Assembly: GCA_905250115.1 (NCBI GenBank)
Contig: CAJNOI010000269.1
Coordinates: 1 to 64,000 of the forward strand
DNA length: 64,000 bases
Reading direction: 5' to 3'
Source: Adineta steineri
Lineage: Eukaryota; Rotifera; Eurotatoria; Adinetida; Adinetidae
This document shows positions 44,810-57,106 of the stretch, in pieces (positions within the stretch are counted from its first letter, which is position 1; every line of letters begins with the position of its first letter). Made by a program: the position numbers and the translations under genes. A model generated the notes under the pieces. That model saw only the letters and a program-made list of their open reading frames with translations. It had not been told where the DNA came from and did not search any database.

Positions 44810-46579
44810 AATCTAAAATAATGAAACTTCGATATTTTTAAAATTGGAAAAAAGAAGAAAAACATGAAAATATTTATAACGTTTAAACAAATGTATTTTT
44901 CAATCATTTATGAAGAATAATGTGCATTAATACATCGAATAATGAGAAACACACCCAACGTTTTTATAAATATAATATATGATTGGATACTTGGATCGAA
45001 CACGTAGTTTCGTTTTTTATCGACATACATGTGCGTTCATTGATGCATAAGAATATTTTTATACAATGTTTGATTGATGTGCTGGTTTGTTGTTTCTCTT
45101 TTTTTTGTTCGTATACATAAAGAAATAACAAAGGAAAAAGTAATTTTCGAAAATCACAAATTTTAATTTACTGATATAAGATTGAATATTGAAATGATTC
45201 AGTTTTTGTCTCTGTCTTATTATTATAATCGTACTATGCCAAAATTATCTTGTCCTATCCGTTATACTTCATGCCGATAATTTTGATGTTTTTTCATTTC
45301 TAAATATCTACTCGTAACGAAGTAGAAGTGAATATAATTGCTGAAAAATGAGAGATCAGCACCACTGGAAAAACAACGTTCGATGGAAATCTTTGATAAA
45401 CCTAATAGTAAATAGAACATTAACGTTCGGATTGTAGTACGGTTTACTTTTAAACTCATATTCAGTGTAACGAATTTAATTTGGCTTATTACACTAAATC
45501 AAGGAAAATTTCATTCAGTCGATGAATAATACAATTCTTCACTATTAGAATATTACGATCACTATCTCATTCATTTTTTTAAACAGGTGTTATTCGATAA
45601 TTTCGAACAAAATCCAGTTTACTCTTATTCAACTGATTTTTAAATAAGTCAATATTGATATTTTTCACTTCCCATATACAAACAATTTCAAATGTACATT
45701 CATTATTTTCTTACCATTGTAATAAAAATTTTTTACTGTGAAATGATTAGCTTGAAGCGTCATTCAAACATCGAGTAGAAGAAAAAAAGAAATAGAAAGA
45801 AATTGTCATAGAAACAACACTTCATTTTCCAACTGTTCTAACTATTTTCTTATATAAACGATTGCATATTGAATGCTCTTTACATTAACTCAATGATATT
45901 CATAATATTCCCTTGAACTCAAAAGAAAGATATTTCAAAACGTATCGAAATAGTAATAATAATATGAAAATTTATGAAATCAAGCTGAATGAAGTTTCTT
46001 ATATAAATCATTGTTCAAAAGATACCTAAAACATTTTATGATAAGAATCAGCTCAATATGAAATAAAATAAAGTATTAAGAAGATTAGTCTTATATTAAA
46101 TTAAGATATTTATTTGTCTAACAATGGACGTTGTTATAGATTTTAAGTATAATTTTTTTTTCGTTTTACATATTATTGTTCTTTTTCAGTAATTAACATT
46201 TTTTTATTATGAAAAGATTTATTGAAGTGAACAAACAAGTCTTGTACCCAGACTCTCATTTTGAAAATATCATTATTACATTAATGAAGTTAGTTTTCTT
46301 TATAGGGACTAAATTTTGCTGAATAATTCTCCAAAACAGAACTTTTAAACATTATATATATATGTATGTTAGTAGCAAATATCTGCTTTTCATTAATGTA
46401 TAATATGATATTAGAAGTTCATATGAAATGACTAAATAAAATAATATTTCAAATTTATTCTGTCAACCCCACATATTTTATTGATTATTAGAAATCAACA
46501 TCAAAATTAGTGAAAAGTAATTATGAATGCCATTACCATATTAAAGTCAATATTTTAATATTACAACCATATCCAAAAA
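44810..46579. other. Intergenic
   Basis: No supported gene. A 65-codon minus frame at 45262-45459 (MSLKVNRTTIRTLMFYLLLG) begins with a signal-like stretch but ends in low-information sequence; I cannot decide whether it is real. The rest is AT-rich, with a poly-AT patch near 46352-46366. Confidence 0.4.
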
Positions 46580-48488
46580 CTATTTTCGATGAACAATATC
46601 CGACAGCTGAGATTTTGGAATAGCAGCTTTAAAAGGTTGGCCTTTGTTTCTATTAAGTGTTGCCTGTTCGTAACAATAAGCCAGTTCGATTAACTTTGCT
46701 TCGCTGTAGGCCGTTCCCATGAAGGATATTCCAAAGGGAAAGTTAGGTGCTGGCCATACTGGTGAGTTAAGTGAATTTGTGTCGTCGTCAGTCATCACCT
46801 GTGTATCGTTGGGTAGAAAACCAAGTGGAACAGTGATTATAGGACAACCAGCAACTGCAGCTGGAGTGGTAGTAAAACCTTCCGATGGAGCGATTAGAGC
46901 GTCAAGATTGTACTTTTTGAGGGTAGCATCAATACCTCGACGTCCACCAAGGTCACGACTGGTATTTAGAGCGTTGAGATAAATTGGATCTTGAAGATTA
47001 GTGGTATTTTGTGCCATAAGGAATCTAATCAATATATTAAAATGATGCTCTATAAAACTATATGAATAACTTTGACCCTTACAATATCTGATTGTCACGT
47101 CCAAGTGGCATTTCGACATCTGCATGAATATTATTATAGTTAATTAGGTCTTGTAGGGTTCTTACTTCAGAAGGAATTGACTTGAGCTGTGAAAGATACT
47201 CATTAATTTTATATTTTAAATCGAAAGTTAACACGGTAAGTTCACTATCGGAAGCGGCAAGTTCGTCAGCCGTTTCAAGATCAGCAGGATCAATAATAAT
47301 GGCACCGAGCTTCTTAAAGACGTTTTCAATAGTATTATTGAATTCTGCAATAACATAGTTCGGATAACCGTTGAAAGTTGAGTTGGTAAAGATATGGCGA
47401 AGCACCCCAATCCGTGCACCTTTAAGACCATCTTTTTTTAAATGATCAGTATAACATGGAACTTGTTCCGCTTGAGAGAGTGTATAATTATCTGCACTAT
47501 CACGACCAGCAATGATAGTCAGCATAGCAGCAGCATCGGCAACAGATCGGCATATTGGACCAACTGTATCTTGATTTTGTGATATTGGAATAACAAGATT
47601 TCGAGAAACAAGACCAACAGTCGGCTTGATTGCAACAACATTATTTCGATTACTTGGACATATAATACTACCGTCGGTTTCAGTACCCAAAGTTGCAGCT
47701 GCCAGTCCAATTGAAGAAGCTATTGCACTACCAGTAGATGATCCACATGCATCTCCTTGTGGATAGAATGGGCTGGTAGCCTGGCCGCCACGGCCCGACC
47801 ATCCGTTTGGTATGTTAAATCCACGAAAATTTGCCCATTCACTGAGAGCAGTCTTACCGAGTATAATTGCACCAGCATTACGCAGTTTCTCTGCTACTGT
47901 TGCCTCGCCTTGAGTGATGCTACCAAGAAGTGCAAATGATCCTGCTGTCGTATTCATTCCATCTTCAGAACGCGTAGCAATATTATCCTTAAGCAAGATG
48001 GGGATACCATGAAGTGGAGACAATACTTTACCAGACTTGCGCAGAGTGTCGGCCGAAATAGCTGCTTTTAGTGCACTTGGTGAAATTTCAATTACTGCGT
48101 TTAGTGTTGGTCCTTTGAAGTTGACTTCATCGATGCGTGCAATGTAGGCATTGACTAAATCCACTGATGTAAAGCAGTTTTTCTTCAAACCATCTTGTAA
48201 TTCTTTAATACTTGCATCGTAGAGATTTGGAAGATCTTTACTTGAGCATTTGGGCGCACTGTGCTCAATAGACAATGTTTCTACTGATGGGGTAATCTTA
48301 TCAACTATGCCGCTCAAATTATCAGAAGGAAGATCTGTGAAATTAAGCGACGCAATGCTGATAGCACTGGTAAAGGGAACAACACTGAACAAACAAAGAC
48401 TAACCCACACAATGCAACTATGCCTAAGAATAAAGTAAGAACAGCTCGAATAAAAGATTAAGTAAACAACATACGCCATGAGCTGCAT
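46580..48488 (-). CDS. Amidase signature family enzyme, secreted or membrane-anchored
   Basis: Exons 47083-48488 and 46580-47024, joined by a 58-bp intron (GTAAGG to ATTAG), total 1851 nt, 616 residues. An N-terminal hydrophobic stretch (to about residue 42, ending VVPFTSA) is a signal peptide or anchor; a second ATG lies 3 codons downstream. The amidase signature Ser-cisSer-Lys triad is visible: K167 in ILLKDNIAT, the cis-Ser at S250/S251 in GDACGSSTGSA, and the nucleophile S274 in GTETDGSI. These enzymes hydrolyse amides through an acyl-enzyme. The later part holds a lid and C-terminal region ending APNFPFGISFMGTAYSEAKL and a short basic tail. Substrate is unknown. The layout (signal peptide, AxxGSF, GWSGRGGQ) resembles fungal and bacterial secreted amidases more than animal FAAH, by eye, so horizontal origin is possible. 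Confidence 0.87.
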
Positions 48489-50178
48489 GCAACTGAATGT
48501 GTCAAATCAACTATAAATGACACTACTGATTTTGTTTTCGATTTTTATACCTAAAAGTGCAAAAATAGAATATAACAAAGTCAATACTATGATAGTGATC
48601 CAGAGGTAGAGAAAGATGTAAACATTACATTTATCAATAAAACGTAAAAAATAAGATTCAAATCAGAAAGCTAAATTGTATTAAAGACTTTCAGATAGCA
48701 AAAGTTACTATCGTTGTTCGGGACTTACTCGTAAACGATTGATTACTTCACTCGTTTACAAGAATAAAAATCCAATGATAATTGCTAATTTCACCGATCC
48801 ACTCAGCTATAAAATAAAATGCTGCTATCCGAAAAACTTAGAGTGACTATACTATATATAATTGCTACTGTGAATTAATATTCATGAACAAGTAGAACAA
48901 GAAAACAGCTGATACATTTATCAACTGTAAATATAAACGAAAGAAAATATATAACAACAATGAAATATTATTTTTAATTATACTTTCTTCAATAGATCAA
49001 CAAACTGCTACACATGTAGTCGGCTGTTGCATTATCATGTAAATATTGCCATTATAATCCATTATTTTCCATTACAATGAAAAGAAAATGGTAATTATTA
49101 CATGATAATGCAACAGCCGGCTACATGGGTATATGAATATGAATAAATTCTATTTGCAATAAATATATTTAGTAAGTAAATGCATCAGCTGTAAACATAA
49201 ACGAATCAAAATACAAAAATAAAGATGCAGCACATTTTATCATATCTTTCGAATCAATCTCAAATCAATAGTTAATAGCGATTAACTATAGTCAAGTGAC
49301 GGATTTATTGCATCAGCATCCATCACTCTCATTTTTTAAATTAACATAACTGATGAATTTATTGATGCTTGAAAATTAGTTCACTATCGAATATACTATT
49401 CGAAAAAATATAACGAGGGAATGTTTTCAACTATTCAATCTTTATTGAATTTAGGTTTTGTACATTCCCGCAGACACCAAATAGATATGAGAAATCGTAA
49501 AAGGTCGTTCTTTCTTAAGAGTGTGGGTTGGTATGGTACGACTGACGAATAGTGAAGAGACATCCATACCTTCACCATCACACACACCCTCAATCAATGA
49601 TTCAATGGTACGAATAAGACAAGATTGTCAATATAATCATCTTTAGTATTTTCCCTTGAAAATATCAAAATATTAAATAGATAACGTTTGAAATAGTGAA
49701 TAAGTATTTATTGAGAATGAATTACATGAAGCAGAAAACAATATTTAAAGATTAAATAATTTAATAAAATGATAATTGTATAAGGATATAGCATAAGTGA
49801 TACATCCAAAGAATTGAAAAAAAAATATAGTGAATAAAATGTTCATATTTTCGAAATTGTTCAATCGACTGGTTTTGTTTATTCTAAAAAAGACAAAATT
49901 GAAATGAACAAGAAATATATTTCTGTTTAACTTAAATATAAGATAGATTTAACATACGATATGCTAACTAAACAAATCTTTGCACGAAACTCAGATCCTC
50001 TCTCGTTTGCCTATTATTCCAATTCCATCTTATATATACTAGATAATCTAACTGTGAAAGATTCCCAGATGTGTTTCAAGGATTTCAATACAAAATTATA
50101 GTTTAATTTTATTTATTTCAAAAAATGATTTTCTAATTTTATACATAAAACAAATAAAACATCTTTTCTCTTCTTGTT
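48489..50178. other. Intergenic with MITE-like hairpin and TGTGGG island
   Basis: No gene. It contains the 49013-49127 hairpin and, at about 49520-49600, GAGTGTGGGTTGGTATGG followed after about 30 bp by CCATACCTTCACCATCACACAC, another inverted G-rich/C-rich island. Otherwise AT-rich. Confidence 0.5.
49013..49127. mobile_element. MITE-like hairpin with about 41-bp inverted arms
   Basis: The left arm 49013-49053 begins CATGTAGTCGGCTGTTGCAT; the right arm 49087-49127 is its reverse complement with about three differences, including CGGCTGTTGCATTATCATGT in both. The spacer is about 33 bp. TA dinucleotides flank both sides a few bases out (GCTACA and GGGTAT), compatible with a Tc1/mariner-type non-autonomous element, but the exact ends are uncertain. 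No coding capacity. Confidence 0.65.
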
Positions 50179-52046
50179 CTACCACCATAAAAATAAATCA
50201 TCATCAATAAGTTTAATAGAATAATCTTTGAGTAAATTATTTGATTCAATTAAAAGATTGATTTTATCTAAATAAGTTTCTGATAAATCTTTAATACATA
50301 AAAAATTCAAATGAGCCATATTTAATAATAAATATTGTATTATGAAAATAAATTCTTTTTTCAATAAACCAGTTTCAAATGATTTTAATTTTGGAAATAA
50401 ATTCATAAAAAACGAGATTTCTTTTAATGAACAACAATGAATTATTTGAAAATTTTCAATTTTAGTTTTATTTATTACAGATTGATATATCTCATTTTCT
50501 TCAATTAATTTTAATCGATTTTCATCAAATGAATAATAAAACAATTGAAATGTCTTCAAATTAGGTGTAACCTCAATTAAATTCAAGATTTCATTAACAC
50601 GAAATTTCTTTGAATCAATAACTAATTTATTCAATTGATGTAAAGGAAGAATTCGATTAAGACTTGTTAAAATCGAATCACAATGATAAATTGTTACTTC
50701 TTTTACATTTGGAAAATAACTAACAGGTTCATTATTATTTGGTGCATCATGTAGAAATAAATTGTGAATTGATTTAAAATCATCTTGTTTCATATTTGAA
50801 TTAGTACGATTATGATCACCATTCCAATAAAATTGATAATCTTTTCTTCTAAATTTAATATGTAAGAAAAAGAGAAAATGAACAAAAATGAGATTTACCG
50901 ATATGGATTTGTTGAAAAAAATATTCCATTATTTGATTTTAATTCACCATCGTAACAATGTTGGAAAAACCATTGTTTATCTTTCCAAAAACTCGATTGA
51001 AAATCGGTACTTAACCACGCATATACAAATTTATTCCACATTGAATTATAATTATTTTGTAGATCAAAAATACGTAAATTAGGTAATGAAGATGAAATGA
51101 TTTGTTGCCATTGTTTTCCAGATAAATATGTTGAATCATTAAATGTTGTTATACTTAATTTCTCAATATGTTTAAAACAATTTGTAATTAAGTTTTTCAA
51201 TTGATGAAAATGTATTGAATAAAGTTCAAGTGAAATTGATTTTAAATCTTTAAGTTCAATTGGAGCAAACTCGATTTTTGATGCATGGTCTGATCCAATA
51301 AGAGAATTCATTGATAAATGACGAAGTTTTGGAAGACAAAGTAAGAATTCTTGTAGAGATTCATATCGAAAATGACTATTAATAATAAGATATTCGATTG
51401 AACTTTGTTCCAATTGAGTAAAATCATTTAATAAGTCTTCTTCAACTTGATATGTTAATTGACAAGATTTTAATTTTGTTAAACAAAATATATGAAGAAA
51501 AATAGGCGAAGGATTGTCAATGTAATCAATAATTGAAAGATTCAATGAATATAATTGTGGTAAATGAATTAAATATTTAAGAATGTTAAGAAGATATTTT
51601 GAACTAATATTGTCTAAGATTAATTTTTCAATTTGAATAAAATTAATAATAAGATGTGAAGGAGAAAATATCATATCAATTGTAAATGGATTCGATAGAC
51701 GAAAAATTTTGATTCGATCGTGATTTGGTTTAAGAACATGATGATGATAAGATTGAAAATCTCTTTTTGATATATTCGAAACATTTAATTGATATGCAAT
51801 ATTAGAATTAAGATATAAATTTTGAAATCGATTATTAAGATAGAAAAATCCAAAATAAATATCGTTAACATCAAGATAATCAAAGATTTTATAAATAAGT
51901 TCATCGGTTAAACTTTCATAACAAGATCTAAATGGAGTATCAGGTTCCATATCAGCGAATATATCTGTTGTTACAAATAATTTTCGTTTTTTGTTATTAT
52001 TTTCATTTGAAATAACGTCGTCTAACGGTCGCTTTATTCCTTCCAT
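50179..52046 (-). CDS. F-box/LRR-like protein (bdelloid-type), copy 1
   Basis: Exons 50899-52046 and 50179-50848, with a 50-bp intron (GTAAAT to TTTAG), total 1818 nt, 605 residues. The N-terminus has a basic, nuclear-signal-like stretch (NNNKKRKLF). An F-box-like helix set follows at about 45-75 (ESLTDELIYKIFDYLDVNDI, then NNRFQNLYLN). The rest is a long series of irregular leucine-rich repeats (LPQLYSLNL, LPKLRHLSMN, LPNLRIFDL). A conserved FWKDKQWFFQHCYD block near the exon junction matches FWIDEHHWFMQCEW in the paralogue at 59596-61362. F-box proteins recruit substrates to SCF ubiquitin ligases; whether this divergent F-box binds Skp1 is not known. Cytosolic or nuclear by inference. Confidence 0.8.
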
Positions 52047-52826
52047 TTTTCGATGATACTAATCGAAAGAAGAACAAACAAGAACATATATATATATATC
52101 GAGAAAGGGAACACGTGACATCATGTTTATTCTTTTTCCTCTGTATTTACAATAGATTTAAAATACAACAACAATGATCTGCATTGAACTTCTATTTTAT
52201 TTCTCATATTAATTAAGATTACAATGTCATATTTAACATTGTGGATGTGGTGCTAATCACTTCCTCACATCCACACCCTTCTTTTAATAGATCGTATTCT
52301 ATGTGATAACAAACTTTTTTTCTCGTTTATTTATTATTTAGCGCATTTCAATCTCAACTGAATTTCTATGTCAATTTTGACATATGTCTACTTTAACTAC
52401 CGATGTGATTGCAGTTGTTATGATAGAATCAAAAGACTTTTTTAGGTCAATATGCATCAGAAAATAAAATAGGAACTTGGCCGATATTTTAATTGATGTC
52501 TACACGTTTCTTTTAAATTTAAATAATAGAAATCTAGTAACTATTACATATTTTGTTTGCCTGGATTTTTTCCTATTCTTTCTGTATTAATTAGAAATCA
52601 ACTTTGACGGTAAGTTTTCCGATTCATTTAGTTTTTTTCTTTTCTTTTTCTTTCTTCGTCCGTGATACGCGCGCAAGATGACAACGCAAAAAAAAAATAA
52701 CCATTTCACAAGCCTTAGTGTGACGACAAAAACATTTTTTTCAACATATAAGTAGGGAGCACTACTAAATCGTTACTTCTACTTTCTTCGTCATTCTTTG
52801 AGAAATTATTTCTTGTGCACATTATA
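52047..52826. promoter_or_regulatory. Divergent intergenic region between F-box gene and GST
   Basis: A shared 5' region. GTGGATGTGGTGCTAA at about 52241, followed by CACATCCACACCC at about 52266, is a compact TGTGGG-type inverted pair. An ACATATAAG word at about 52744-52752 sits some 75 bp upstream of the GST ATG and is a candidate TATA element. Also notable: ATATATATAT at 52086 near the F-box gene start. No gene. Confidence 0.4.
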
Positions 52827-53444
52827 ATGCCAACATACAAACTCTATTATTTCAATGGTCGTGGTCGAGCTGAAATAGCTCGTTTGATATTTGCTGCTGC
52901 TGGAGAGACATATGAAGATATTCGATATGAACGTGAGGAATGGCCATCACATAAATCCGAAATGCCATTAGGTCAAATGCCAGTTCTCGAAGTCGATGGA
53001 GTGAAAATACCTCAATCAATGACAATTGCTCGTTTTCTTTCTAAACAATTTAAACTTGCTGGTAAAGACAATCTTGAACAAGCCAAAGTTGATGTTGTTG
53101 TTGACACAAGTATTGATTTGGCTGTGAAATATGTACCACTTCTCATGCAACAAGACGAAAGCAAGAAAAAAGAGGAAATCGCAAAATTCTTTGCTGATGA
53201 ACTGCCGAAACATATGAAGAATTTTGAAACTCTCGGAAAATTATATGGCGATGGTAGTCAATTTTTTGTTGGAAATCATTTAACTTTCGCTGATTTAGAA
53301 GTCTATGATATGTTAAGTTATGTTGTTAAAATTGATGACAAATTTCTTCAATCTTATCCTTGGTTAGAACGTAATCGTCAAGAAGTTGAAAAAAATCCAA
53401 AAATTGCCGAATATATTAAGAATCGAAAAGAAACACCATTTTGA
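52827..53444 (+). CDS. Glutathione S-transferase, sigma-like class
   Basis: Intronless, 205 residues. The start is the ATG at 52827 ([16 protein letters not shown]); the frame can be opened four codons earlier only at GTG. The N-terminal thioredoxin-like domain has the catalytic Tyr (Y7/Y8 in [12 protein letters not shown]), the cis-Pro P52 in [10 protein letters not shown], and the gamma-Glu-binding Q63-S64 in IPQSMTI. The helical C-terminal domain contains the N-capping motif region [15 protein letters not shown]-x-R-G-R-A-E after the Tyr is typical of sigma-class GSTs (including prostaglandin D synthase). It conjugates glutathione to electrophiles or reduces peroxides in the cytosol. Length and motifs are normal; nothing is missing. 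A poly(A) signal AATAAA lies at about 53539, some 95 bp after the stop. Confidence 0.93.
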   Translation: MPTYKLYYFNGRGRAEIARLIFAAAGETYEDIRYEREEWPSHKSEMPLGQMPVLEVDGVKIPQSMTIARFLSKQFKLAGKDNLEQAKVDVVVDTSIDLAVKYVPLLMQQDESKKKEEIAKFFADELPKHMKNFETLGKLYGDGSQFFVGNHLTFADLEVYDMLSYVVKIDDKFLQSYPWLERNRQEVEKNPKIAEYIKNRKETPF

Positions 53445-53538
53445 AACAAATCGTTCTAAAAAACTCAAAATATTTTTTTTTCTTTAGTTTGTAGAATTAA
53501 CGTTTATTTAGTATATTCTCTCAATCTTAATATCGTAC

Positions 53539-53544
53539 AATAAA
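53539..53544 (+). terminator. Probable poly(A) signal of the GST gene
   Basis: AATAAA about 95 bp downstream of the GST stop codon, at an ordinary distance for a eukaryotic 3' end. In such AT-rich sequence the hexamer is common, so confidence is moderate. Confidence 0.4.
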
Positions 53545-54497
53545 GGACAATATAATAAGAGCAAAAAATTATTTCTAAATAATAACAATATGCAATTATT
53601 TTTTTGATTATATCGTTTTAGTTGGATAAAAAGAAAAGTAAAAATAGTTAATTACACTCTCGTCGATTATATACATACATTATGAAGGAAAAAGAATATA
53701 AGTAAATGGTAAATAACAAGAAAAAATGGATTAATTATTTCTGTCGAGAGGAGAACACACGTGTTTGAATGAATCATGAAAATTATTATATCCATTTTTG
53801 CTTTCATAACTCGATACTAAACTCAGTAGTTTAAACGTATATGTAATGGAATCTGTTGCAAAATTAGTGCGGCTAGTCTTATATCACTTTTGTCTCAAGA
53901 GACAGAACCATTATTTAAAGGAAATGAATTCGATATTTAACAGATAGTGGAACAATTGAAGACCACTGCTGAAGTAGATAAAATAAATTGTACATGTCTA
54001 AACTAATTTTCGTACAATCAGTGTATTTTTAACTTTGACTAAACATGCAACTTGAGAAAGAACATATCGTTTTAATAGATAAAACATTATTAATTAGTTC
54101 ATAGATAATTAATATAAAATATCGTGCATAAATGATCGCTCGTCTTCTACTGTCTCTTTAATATAACTTATATATAAGCAGATTCATTTTACGTGATAAC
54201 TATTACATGATATTTGGTACATCGTATAAATCATATACGTTATTAGATGACTCAATGACGCTGTTCTTTTTTTATTCGAGAGATGAAAGAAAAAAAAAGT
54301 ATATATACATATGAACAATCGATGATGTATCGAACAAGAAACACTATAGCATGATGAGTTGATGTAATAACATTTTCATAAACATAAGGTAAATTCTATG
54401 TGTGTATGAAGAGTTATTATAAATTTCACATAAATAATTGACACACAATTAATTAAAAATGCGGATTATTTATAGATAGATGTGTACTAACTAAACA
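53545..54497. other. Intergenic
   Basis: AT-rich, no supported gene, RNA or repeat seen between the GST and the glycosyltransferase. Confidence 0.45.
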
Positions 54498-55556
54498 ATG
54501 CTTTGGAGCAAAATTCTTATTCTTATTATTGTTATTATAATCTGTGTTGTTACAGTCTTGATTTTTGACCAATCCTCATTATTCCCAAATCAAATCACAA
54601 AATTTACATTTGATGTTGCAAAAGAATCTGAAAATTCAATTATCCATCACTTACAAGATGGTATTCATTTAGCTATTGTCTGTGCAAATCAAAAGTTTAA
54701 TGAAATAGCTCTTACTACTATAAAATCAATCATGTTTCACCATCGAAAATCTTATATTCTCACATTTCATATATTTACAGATGCTCATGGAAAACAATTA
54801 ATTAGCACGTATTTTTCTTCGATGATAAATGTTTGTACACAATTTCGAATATATTCGATAGATAATCTAATGAAAGTAAGTGAACAGTTTTTGAAGAAAC
54901 ATCGTATAACTGTTTCACATTATTCGGGTATTTATGCTTTTTCTAAAGCATTAATTCATGATTTATTACCATCTGACGTACAACATGTTATTGTGATTGA
55001 TACTGATGTTATATTTGTTGATGATGTATATTCTATTTGGAAACAATTCGATTTGTTCAAGAGAAATCAGACTGCACTAGGTTTAGTACCATGGTATCCA
55101 CTTGTACCGATCGATTACAAATACAAAGCATCAGCTCCTGATCCATTTTTAACTGGTATTGTCTTATTAGATTTAAATATTTGTCGACGAATTAATTTTA
55201 CACAATTATTGGATAATGTAGTTGATACTGCATATCAACAATTTCAACTTAGATCATTATGGTCTGCAGATCAAGTTGTTTTGAATCTTTTTGCAACATA
55301 TTTTCCAGACTATTTTACTTCATTACCATGTTTCGTAAATGGACATACATTTCATTATTTACTTGATGGATCACGATGGAAATCGAGTTGTGAAGGAAAA
55401 TATCCTCGAACTCTTCATGTTGTGCCTTCGAACAATTTATTAAATAAATCATCTTATTTTGGCCATTGGTATGCGACTTTTAATGAAATGCCTATTGAAT
55501 GGCTGTCTTATTGCAATCTAGATCAGTTACGAATTGAAAATCGAACTAACATTTGA
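54498..55556 (+). CDS. GT8-family glycosyltransferase, type II membrane protein (xylosyltransferase/LARGE-like)
   Basis: Intronless, 352 residues. A single N-terminal TM anchor (about 5-23, ILILIIVIIICVVTVLIF) after a short cytosolic tail places the catalytic domain in the Golgi lumen. The GT8 fold starts at HLAIVCANQKFNEIALTTIK (about 57). The DxD metal/nucleotide-sugar motif is D168-T169-D170 in HVIVIDTDVIFVDD. Then come FLTGIVLLDLNICR (the GT8 G-x-x-L-x-N/D-L block) and SADQVVLNLFA. A C-terminal His-containing YFGHWYATF is also typical. Members transfer xylose or glucose from UDP-sugars to glycoproteins; the overall look is closest to glucoside xylosyltransferase/LARGE-type proteins, by eye. 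The exact donor and acceptor are unknown. It is convergent with the TDP2-like gene, with only about 150 bp between stops. Confidence 0.85.
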   Translation: MLWSKILILIIVIIICVVTVLIFDQSSLFPNQITKFTFDVAKESENSIIHHLQDGIHLAIVCANQKFNEIALTTIKSIMFHHRKSYILTFHIFTDAHGKQLISTYFSSMINVCTQFRIYSIDNLMKVSEQFLKKHRITVSHYSGIYAFSKALIHDLLPSDVQHVIVIDTDVIFVDDVYSIWKQFDLFKRNQTALGLVPWYPLVPIDYKYKASAPDPFLTGIVLLDLNICRRINFTQLLDNVVDTAYQQFQLRSLWSADQVVLNLFATYFPDYFTSLPCFVNGHTFHYLLDGSRWKSSCEGKYPRTLHVVPSNNLLNKSSYFGHWYATFNEMPIEWLSYCNLDQLRIENRTNI

Positions 55557-55705
55557 AACCAGAAAAAAACGTAAAATCTTTCTAATGAAATGTATAAATT
55601 TTCTCTTTTTAAATGTTTTTGTTATCGAGGGTGTGACAAAGTTAAACAATTTAACTTATCTTTCTTTTCAAACAAAAACTTAATCTGAACCGATGAATTT
55701 GTTCT

Positions 55706-56871
55706 CTATAATTGAAATTCTACTTGTATAGCCCAATGATCTGAACAAAATCGTTGAATTGATTGAATCATTTCACGACCTTGAAGTTTGAAAGAAATTG
55801 GTTTAAAATCAATTGTAGATGTTGTTGCTGGTCGAAAATAAAGACGATCGAAACGATGACGAGGTAAAAAACCATTACGTGGAAAACTCAAATTTGTATT
55901 TGTTTGCATATCCCATGTATAAGTATACTCTTCCTTCTTACCCATTTCAATCCATAAATCATGAATACCTGCTGGAATATTATCTGCTTGTTGAAACTGA
56001 AATAGAAAATACTAATGAAAAAGCAGCAGTTTTCATAAACTGAATGCTTACTTCATGATCATGAAGATTTAAATCACCACCAAAGAGAACAATTCGATTT
56101 TTTGGAGCATTAATCATCTTCTGAAAACAGAATTTCAATTGTTGAATACGTTCTTTAACTGCTGCGTCACAACTTTCAAGATGAGATGTCATCAAATCAA
56201 TTTCTATCGAATTCTTATAAATACCCTAAAAGAAAAAAAGCTATTTGATTAGAATTGAAAGAAGCAGATAGATAACTCACGTTAACGATTAACAAATTTC
56301 TATTCATGGTTGTCCATGGATAAGACAATACTGAATGATTTTGTATTTGAAATACATCACGTTGAGTAAAAATAGTTACAAAATAATTTTTGAGGTCACC
56401 TAGAGAAGAAGCTTTTAGGTATATATTTTCTAAGTGAGTTCAACTTACCAGCATAAAAATCATAATCACATAAATGAGTTTTAAGTATATCAAGCGACGT
56501 TGGAATAACTTCTTGAAAAAAGATTGTATCTGGTTTTTCTCTAAAAATGATAACTATATCAATTCATTTCTTATTAGATAAATTCTTACTGTTTAATAAC
56601 ATTAACAACACCATTAATGCGTTCGTTAAATATTTTTGGATTGCGAGTATCAAATGCATCGATATTCCATGATATTAATTTAAAAGACTTTTTCAAATTT
56701 GATGTCGCTTTATCAGATAAGGATGATAGACGAGCACTCTTTTTTGGAAGTAGTTGTTTGATCACTTGTTGAGAAATTCTACGAAGATTAAAACAAGCTT
56801 TTTAAATTTATTAAACTAAATTAGTACCTGGCAAAATTCATATTCAAGTAAGATTTTGCGAATGAAAACAT
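55706..56871 (-). CDS. Tyrosyl-DNA phosphodiesterase 2-like (EEP superfamily)
   Basis: Six exons on the minus strand: 56828-56871, 56590-56778, 56449-56540, 56281-56399, 56052-56225 and 55706-55996. All are GT-AG, consistent in phase, totalling 909 nt, 302 residues. TDP2 hallmarks appear in order: KLISWNIDAFD, TIFFQEVIPTS, DLMTSHLESCDAAVKER, VLFGGDLNLHDHE and, near the end, RFCSDHWAIQVEF. These supply the Asn, Glu, Asp/Asn and Asp-His of the EEP active site. TDP2 removes 5'-tyrosyl adducts left by trapped topoisomerase II, preparing DNA ends for joining, and acts in the nucleus. This protein lacks the N-terminal ubiquitin-binding (UBA) domain of vertebrate TDP2 and starts with MFSFAKSYLN. Alternative upstream exons cannot be excluded. 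In an organism that repairs desiccation-shattered chromosomes the gene is of interest, but its role here is inferred. Confidence 0.87.
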
Positions 56872-57106
56872 ATCAATTATTAAACTAGACAAATGAATTT
56901 TCAGGTGCCATTGTATTCAACTTATCAGACGATTGAAACTGATTGGTTACGAAATTCAATGACTGATAATGAGATATGCTCACAATTATGAAAAGATGGA
57001 GACATCATCCGACTACATTTATTCTTAACAATATCTTTAAATAATTATGATCTGTGAAAAATATTACAGGAATGCAATTGCTCTAAAAATAGCACACCAT
57101 GACGAT

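Noticed and set aside
45262..45459. 65-codon minus-strand frame with a signal-like start
   Set aside because: No homology, no splice evidence, and low-information C-terminus; not enough to call a gene.
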